Positions 58,433 through 64,000 of a stretch of DNA of 64,000 bases are shown here, piece after piece. Position numbers and translations under genes: made by a program. The stretch is from Pulicaria dysenterica. Taxonomy: Eukaryota; Streptophyta; Magnoliopsida; Asterales; Asteraceae. The stretch covers positions 16,762,083 to 16,826,082 of the forward strand of contig OX359295.1 in the NCBI GenBank assembly GCA_947179395.2. Reading direction: 5' to 3'. The notes beneath the pieces were generated by a model, which saw only the letters and a program-made list of their open reading frames with translations, was not told the DNA's origin and did no database searches. Position 1 is the stretch's first letter. Each line of letters opens with the position of its first letter.

Positions 58433-60194
58433 CTACAAGCAAAGTACGAAATGGTTAGTTATTGTTGTATTAAATCCTTGTTAAGATAATTACCCTCTTG
58501 TTTTAAAAACAAATTATATTAACAACGGCTAAGAACCTCAAAATACCCTAATCCATGACGGGTTTTCCGCGGATCACTTCATAGAGCTATTTTAGGCCGG
58601 TAAACTATTTACCAATTGCAATCCGTGATCACAACTCTTAGGCACTTGCGGGATCCAAGGTACTCTTAGCACCCATTTGGCATGTTTGATCCCTCCACAC
58701 CAATTCCTCATTAACCCACTTTGATAGCTCGGCTAGAGCTCGACAACTACCAATGCGTTTTAAATCTTGGAATTGTAAATCGTCCGTCAAGATACACGGT
58801 GGTACTCTAGCCCAATGGCCGGCTCGGCTAGAGCTCGACAACCGACCTTGCGAGTTGCCACACGCCCTTTCCACACAGTTACGCAAAACCGGTCTCGGCT
58901 AGAGCTCGACAAACCGATCTTGTTTCACTAGAATCGTGCGGTGTCATCTTACGGGTGGTGTGAGATTTACTTTTGAAATACGGGTTTTAGTTTTTCCGGT
59001 TAAAACATTTTTAACCAATTCTTGTCTATGTGGCGCGCGGAGTTTGTAAACCAATTTAAAACTCTTTGATTTTATTATTTTGAAAAATTTTCTAGCATGC
59101 GAAGAACCTAAACATCCATGCAAGAAAATATATATAAAATAAAATTAACCACGCATGTAATATAATCCGGTAACGAGCCAAATCCTATGCGTCTTGCCCG
59201 TGAGCCAACGGGCAAGACTAAGTCATCTAAGGACTAGACCGAATGACCCGATGTGTGCTCCTCCCACTTGATCCATTGCGTCTCATACCGACCTCCGGAT
59301 CCAAGTATGCCAAGACACCCTTCACACGGTACTTGTTGGTTGCTTCGGTTCACCTTTTACAATTTACAAATTTAAAAGGAAATGGCATGCAAGCCACAAT
59401 TTCTATTCTAAGCTAATTCTACAAATTACAAAGAATACGAAATCGGCATGCAAGCCGTTAAAATTACAAACCGAATAAATAGATTAATTATTACAAACCA
59501 ATGTGGTACAAACCACCAAATGAATTAATACATTAATCTAAATCAACCAAACACATCTCATAGGTCATATGGCTCAAAATTGTTACCGGATACGCATACT
59601 ACAACCACATACAAGAAATCACACATCATCACATGGTGTGCCACACAAAACCATGTAAATCTTATATGTCTTGGTTAAGATTATCTAATCACTCAAGGCA
59701 CTCATAATCCTATGTACATATGTATTAGGAACCTCAAACAAGTCAAAATTCCATAGTCATATATACACAATGTAAGTATATGCAATTAATCATTTTCATG
59801 CCTAAATGTTAATCCACATATAAATACATCAACCAAGACATAAGGCAACTTTAATCTGAACACAACTCAAATCTGGAACTATTCCAGCAAGTGCAAATAG
59901 CCCAAAAATCCAACAAAATTGATTTAAGGCAAAACCATGCATTCTGCCAGTAAGGGGTTAGCGCCGCTAACTATAAAGAGTTAGTGCCGCTAACTCAGTT
60001 TAGCGCCGCTATCGCGAGACGACATTAAAACAAGTCAGTTTAACAAAGAGGACTATTGACTCCGACTTTAGCGCCTTTAACTAAGGTTTAGCGCCGCTAA
60101 CATAGAAAAGTTAGCGCCGCTAAACACTGGACAGAACCAAAAATCACATTTTTTGGATTTTCTTGGCCATCTAGTGCAAAACCAGTGTAGAGCT
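58433..60194 (-). other. Leader of element D
   Basis: 1.76 kb without a gene. Three copies of CTCGGCTAGAGCTCGACAA at 58728-58746, 58823-58841 and 58894-58912 correspond in place and spacing to the leader repeats of A and B. Near-palindromes at 59957-59971, about 59980, about 60000, 60089 and 60110-60124, several diverged. Confidence 0.8.
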
Positions 60195-60208
60195 GGCTCT
60201 GATACCAC
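60195..60208 (-). promoter_or_regulatory. tRNA-iMet primer-binding site of element D
   Basis: Minus strand GTGGTATCAGAGCC, abutting the LTR at 60209. Confidence 0.94.
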
Positions 60209-61016
60209 TGTTGGGGTTCGTGGTACACAGCAACGGAAGCATGCAAGGTCAAAAAACAAATTTTTCAAACATAAAAGGAAACCACAAGATGAACCCCATA
60301 AGTGGATCTAACTCTACAAGCTAGTTAAGCAACTAAACAGAAGAGAAAGGAGGAGATTATACCCTTGATGTCTCTGATGGTGGTGTGATGCTAGCACCGA
60401 ACTTGTGACATCCTTCTTCGGCTCCTTCTTCGGTTCAATCGAAGTCCACCCCGAGACTAGTGTGACCCAAGTGTACTAGCACTCCAAGTACTCTTCCCTC
60501 TCTGAAAGTACTATGAGGAACACGAACCAAAACCACCAGGGACACTCAAGGAGCTCTCTCTCTTCTTTTCTTAGAACACTCTTTTGATTCTAAGGGCTTA
60601 TCACTCAAATTAATCAAGAGAGCCAAATGAGGAGAAAGGCTACACTTTTATAAACCCAGAGATGACTCCAGGTCTCCCCAAAGTCGGCCTGAGTGCAATG
60701 ATGGCAATGCCATGCATTGGTGGAGAGAAGAGGTAAAAAGGAATAAAGTTGTTTCTGTCAGGCAGGGTTAGCGCCGCTAGCCGCCCATAGGTAGCGCCGC
60801 TAACCTCCCATGGTTAGCGCCGCTAACGCGGCTGATTTAGCGACGCCAGAGTTAGCGCCGCCAACCCCTGCGGGAAACCAACTATCATTATTTATCCTTT
60901 CTCACCCACATCTTTTAGGTTGTGTCAAGGTCAACCCCCGGCGTGTGACCCGATAGGCCCATACATCATCGGTAGTGATCATTTGGCGTACGTGTGTTCG
61001 TGGGCATACTCCAACA
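60209..61016 (-). repeat. 5' LTR of element D
   Basis: 808 bp, same ends as the 3' copy. Palindrome cluster from 60767 to 60865. Several of the differences from the 3' copy fall in the palindromes (for example GTAGCGCC at 60790 and GCCAACC at 60860). Confidence 0.95.
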
Positions 61017-61774
61017 CTTAGGTGAAGAGTGGACAGTCAATGCTGCACAATGGAGAACCAAAGATTCTCTAGAGGATATGGAGTTAGACGATCTATACAA
61101 CAACATGATAGTGTTTGAGGGAGAGATAGAGGGAAAAAGAAAGTCTGTTACCCTTAGCCACAATGCTGCTCTTCTTTCATCCTCTGGTATGGACTCAAAC
61201 CATTCTTTAACTAACTCTGTTGATGGGTATGCAGGTACTAGTTCTGCTGTTGGACTAGATGTAAACACTCCTGATGCTATACTTGAAGCCTTTCTTGCTA
61301 GCCATGCACATTCAACCCTCACGAATACGGATCTTGAAAAAGTGCATCCTGATGATCTTGAGGAGATGGGTCTCAAATGGCAGATGGCCATGTTAACTGT
61401 CAGAGCCAAAAGGTTTATCAAAAGAACTTGAAGGCAGAACATGAACTTCAGAGCTGATGGCCAAGCTGGTTTTGACAAGTCAAAAGTTAGATGTTTTAAA
61501 TGTCAACAGTATGGTCACTTTGCCAGAGAGTACAGATCAGGTGGACAAGGCCAGAATCAAGGACAACGGCCAACTCAAAACCTCCTCAGCATTGGTATCA
61601 CAAGAAGGACATGGGTTTGATTAGAGTGATCAAGCAGTGGAAGCCACTAACAACAAGGCATTGATGGCATTAACTGATTCCTCCATCAAACTATATTCAC
61701 CAGAATCAGAAGACATTCAGGTATCTTCTAAACTCTGTCATAATCAATATTGCAAGGATCAGAAGACAGATTGA
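61017..61774 (+). pseudogene. Array gag 13, 3' part
   Basis: Resumes LGEEWTVNAAQWRTKD and is open to TGA at 61429-61431. Further lesions follow: a Cys of the knuckle is changed (REYRSGG for RECRSGG), there is an extra A near 61580, and TAG near 61621. Ends at the TGA that opens LTR 14. Confidence 0.85.
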
Positions 61775-62549
61775 TGCAAAGTTAAAACTGTTAATGGACT
61801 TTGTGAAAACAGTTTAAAACTGTTAGAAGGATTCTGATAAAACAGTCGAGGACTGTTATCTGTAATACGAAGACAGTTGTAACTAACAGTTGCTGTAAAC
61901 TTTACAACTGTTAGTCCAAGAGATCAGAACTGTTAGTACAAAGTTTACAACTGTTAGAAGACCTTGAAGAAAAGACTGTTAGAAGAAGATCATAATTGTT
62001 TCATTCAACAAACAGTTTCAATTGAGCTATTTACTGAAAATGCTATCTTCTTGGATTTGAAGTATATCATTAACAAAGTTTGAAGATTTTCATGATTATC
62101 TCAGAAGATACAAGATTACCTAACTGTCAACTTATGAAGGAGGATCAAGAGTCTATAAATACTCGATTAGAATATAGATCTCATATCATAATTTTTTTTG
62201 CATTCGTACGTAATTATTATTTGCTTTCAGAAAGTGTTTTAGCCTCTAAGTTTATTTTGAAACCTAAGAACAGATTGTGTTCTTCGTCTAACATAAGAAG
62301 TTAGAGTGGAGGTGTAGGTGAATATTGTAATCATCGATTGGTTATCAATAAACATCGTTTTGGCAGTATTACTTTGTGTTTATTAATTGAATTGCTCTTG
62401 TGTTCAAAACCTTTTTAATCAATTGAGTGTGATTCCGCAACTTCTTAATTGATTGTGATCAAAACTATAGATTGTCTTTTTAACAACTCTGACTTTATTT
62501 CAAAATATAATTCTTGTTATTTGATATTAAGTAATATCCGATCCTGACA
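61772..62549 (+). repeat. Array LTR 14
   Basis: 778 bp. TATAAATA from 62154; PBS 62552-62564 is consensus. More diverged than LTRs 2-10. Confidence 0.92.
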
Positions 62550-62821
62550 AGTGGTATCAGAGCCTTATCATTAAGGTTCCATTGATCACCAGTTGAAGGT
62601 TTTTGCACCAATCTGCTGTGGTTCTTAATTTAGAGTTTTTCTAAAGTTTAATTGTGTTTTTCAATCACCATACTGCAATGGAGTCCGGTGGATTTTCTGA
62701 CAACAAGGCATTAATGGCATTAACTGATTCCTCCATCAAACTAGATTCACCAGAATCAGAAGACATTCAGGTATCTTCTAAACTCTATCATAATCAATAT
62801 TGCAAGGATCAGAAGACAGAT
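62550..62821 (+). pseudogene. Array unit 14 remnant: leader and gag ends only
   Basis: The leader and the first codons of gag (ATGGAGTCCGGTGGA from 62679) run into the last 120 bp of gag at TTCTGACAACAAGGCATT near 62695-62712. About 1.15 kb is deleted, with ACAAC as microhomology at the joint. It starts with an ATG and the older 5' frame, like unit 13. Confidence 0.85.
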
Positions 62822-63128
62822 TGATGCAAAGTTAAAACTGTTAATGGACTTTGTGAAAATAGTTTAAAACTGTTAGAAGGATTCTGATAAAATAGTCGAG
62901 GACTGTTATCTGTAATACGAAGACAGTTGTAACTAACAGTTGCTGTAAGCTTTACAACTGTTAGTCCAAGAGATCAGAACTGTTAGTACAAAGTTTACAA
63001 CTGTTAGAAGACCTTGAAGAGAAGACTGTTAGAAGAAGATCATAATTGTTTCATTCAACAAACAGTTTCAATTGAGCTATTTACTGAAAATGCTATCTTC
63101 TTGGATTTGAAGTATATCATTAACAAAG
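62822..63128 (+). repeat. Array LTR 15, truncated
   Basis: Only the first 307 bp (U3 with the ACTGTT cluster). It joins gag directly at AACAAAG/AAAAGGACC. TATA box, R, U5, PBS and leader are missing. Confidence 0.88.
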
Positions 63129-64000
63129 AAAAGGACCCCATTAGTACTGTTGATTTAGATGAAACAGGAAAACCATAAAAGAAACCACTACCAAAAACTG
63201 ATGCTGAAAAGAAAGAAAGGATGATTGAGATGAAAGCACTCAGCATCCTTCAGATTGCTATCCCCAATGAGTATCAGCATCAATTCAAAAAGTTTGATGA
63301 TGCTCATGAACTGTGGAATGCATTAGAGAAGAGGTTTGCTGGGAATGCTAGTTCCAAAAGGAATCAAAGGAATCTACTGAAACAAGCTTTTGAGAACTTT
63401 ACTAGTGGAAAGAATGAGAGTATTACTCAAATATTTGATTGGTTCTATAAGCTGGTGAGTCAATTGGAGAGTTCTAAGGTTAGACTAGAACAAGATGATA
63501 TCAATAGAAAGTTTCTTAGGTCCTTAGGTAAAGAGTGGACAGTCTATGCTGCACAATGGAGAACCAAAGATTCTCTAGAGGATATAGAGTTAGACAATCT
63601 ATACAACAGCTTGATAGTGTTTGAGGGAGAGATAGAGGGAAAAAGAAAGTCTGTTAACCCTAGCCACAATGCTGCTCTTCTTTCATCCTCAGGTATGGAC
63701 TCAAACCATTCTTTAACTAACTCTGTTGATTGTTGTGCAGGTACTAGTTCTACTGTTGGACTAGATGTAAACACTCATGATGCTATACTTAAAGCCTTTC
63801 TTGCTAGCCATTCACATTCAACCCTCACGAATGAGGATCTTGAACAAGTGCATCCTGATGATCTTGAGGAGATGGATCTCAAATGGCAGATGGTCATGTT
63901 AACTGTCAGAGCCAAAAGGTTTATCAAAAGAACTGGAAGGCAGAACATGAACTTCAGAGCTGATGGCAAAGCTGGTTTTGACAAGTCAAAAGTTAGATGT
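63129..64000 (+). pseudogene. Array gag 15, open to the window edge
   Basis: Starts in mid-gag (EKDPISTVDLDETGKP). A TAA at 63176-63178 is followed by an ATG at 63221, after which 260 codons are open to the last base. It has neither the EQD stop (reads EQDDINRK) nor the A-run shift. The knuckle begins at the very end (KSKVRC). Private changes such as SVDCCAGTSSTV show it is an older branch. Confidence 0.85.

Larger units (their letters stand above)
52712..61016 (-). mobile_element. Complete copia element D, inserted in array unit 13
   Basis: 8,305 bp with two 808-bp LTRs, PBS, leader, one uninterrupted gag-pol frame, 3' region and PPT. The target duplication CTTAG lies at 52707-52711 and 61017-61021, and the gag of unit 13 joins perfectly across it. 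The LTRs differ at about twelve positions by eye (about 1.5%). D is the only element here with an intact enzyme set. Confidence 0.96.
24386..64000 (+). mobile_element. Tandem array F of LTR-gag units (gag-only copia, TR-GAG type), at least 15 units
   Basis: Head-to-tail units of 2,194-2,202 bp, with one enlarged at 2,683 bp and one shortened at 1,050 bp. Each has a 778-bp LTR beginning TGATGCAAAG and ending GATCCTGACA, AG, the PBS TGGTATCAGAGCC, a leader of about 140 bp, and a gag frame of about 423 codons ending GGT-TGA or GAT-TGA. The TGA is the first three bases of the next LTR. No protease, integrase, RT or RNase H is present in any unit. The LTR has TATAAATA at +383 and AATAAA at +576. 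Gag is of UBN2 type (PTDFEMWKLRI, LWNALEKRFAG, LFDRFYKLVSQLESA, EEMDLKWQMAMLTVRAKRF) with a knuckle CFKCQQYGHFAREC. The unit equals a one-LTR circle. Unequal exchange between LTRs or tandem integration of circle multimers could build it. Element D interrupts unit 13. The array continues past the window. Confidence 0.93.

Noticed and set aside
24386..64000. Array as an ordinary multigene family of host CCHC proteins
   Set aside because: Every unit has an LTR with TG...CA ends and a tRNA-iMet primer-binding site, and the gag matches copia capsid motifs.
24386..64000. Array as a pure assembly duplication artefact
   Set aside because: Units differ by private mutations, a 483-bp duplication, 6-bp deletions and an inserted element, so they are not simple copies of one read. 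The exact count still needs long reads.

Overview
The window looks like nuclear DNA of a flowering plant, made almost entirely of Ty1/copia LTR retrotransposons. I find no convincing host gene, rRNA, tRNA or CRISPR. The evidence is repeated primer-binding sites complementary to the plant initiator tRNA-Met 3' end (TGGTATCAGAGCC or its reverse complement), paired long terminal repeats, 5-bp target-site duplications (TSDs), and gag, protease, integrase, reverse transcriptase and RNase H domains in copia order. The gag types resemble those I recall as common in Asteraceae genomes. That family assignment is only a guess.

Left half, 1-24385: a stack of nested insertions. Element E (+ strand, only its gag part visible, 22207-24048) was hit by element C (- strand). 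C has its 5' LTR at 21490-22206 and runs leftward off the window edge. C's gag was hit by element A (- strand, 4796-20591, TSD CTGAT). A's 3' LTR was hit by its close relative, element B (- strand, 5518-13436, TSD ATGTC). A and B have well-paired LTRs, PBS, PPT and a gag frame, but their pol is decayed. They look like a gag-bearing non-autonomous family that moved recently. C is an internal deletion derivative in which gag is joined in frame to the second half of reverse transcriptase. A truncated LTR (G, 24049-24385), related to the A/B LTRs, lies between E and the array.

Right half, 24386-64000: a tandem array of about 2,200-bp units. Each unit is one 778-bp LTR, a PBS, a leader and a gag gene whose stop codon is the first three bases of the next LTR. 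No pol is present. Fifteen units are visible: thirteen of standard architecture (one enlarged, one split by D) and two rearranged ones at the right. The unit equals a one-LTR circle of a gag-only element (TR-GAG type). Shared mutations show higher-order structure: units 6-7 and 8-9 are a duplicated dimer, units 11 and 12 are near twins, and the right edge keeps older states. The array runs past the right edge of the window.

Unit 13 is split by element D (52712-61016, - strand, TSD CTTAG). D is an apparently complete copia element with two 808-bp LTRs and an uninterrupted 1,330-codon gag-pol frame with all catalytic motifs. Its gag, leader repeats and 3' region resemble those of A and B, so a D-type element is a candidate pol donor for them.

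A 15-bp near-palindrome, GTTAGCG(C/G)CGCTAAC, occurs in clusters at roughly 20-23 bp spacing in the LTRs and leaders of A, B and D and in G. A second motif family around TACGCACG/TTCGCACG fills the leader and LTR of C and the left end of the window. The array LTRs carry a dense cluster of ACTGTT/AACAGT (MYB-core-like) sites ahead of a TATA box.
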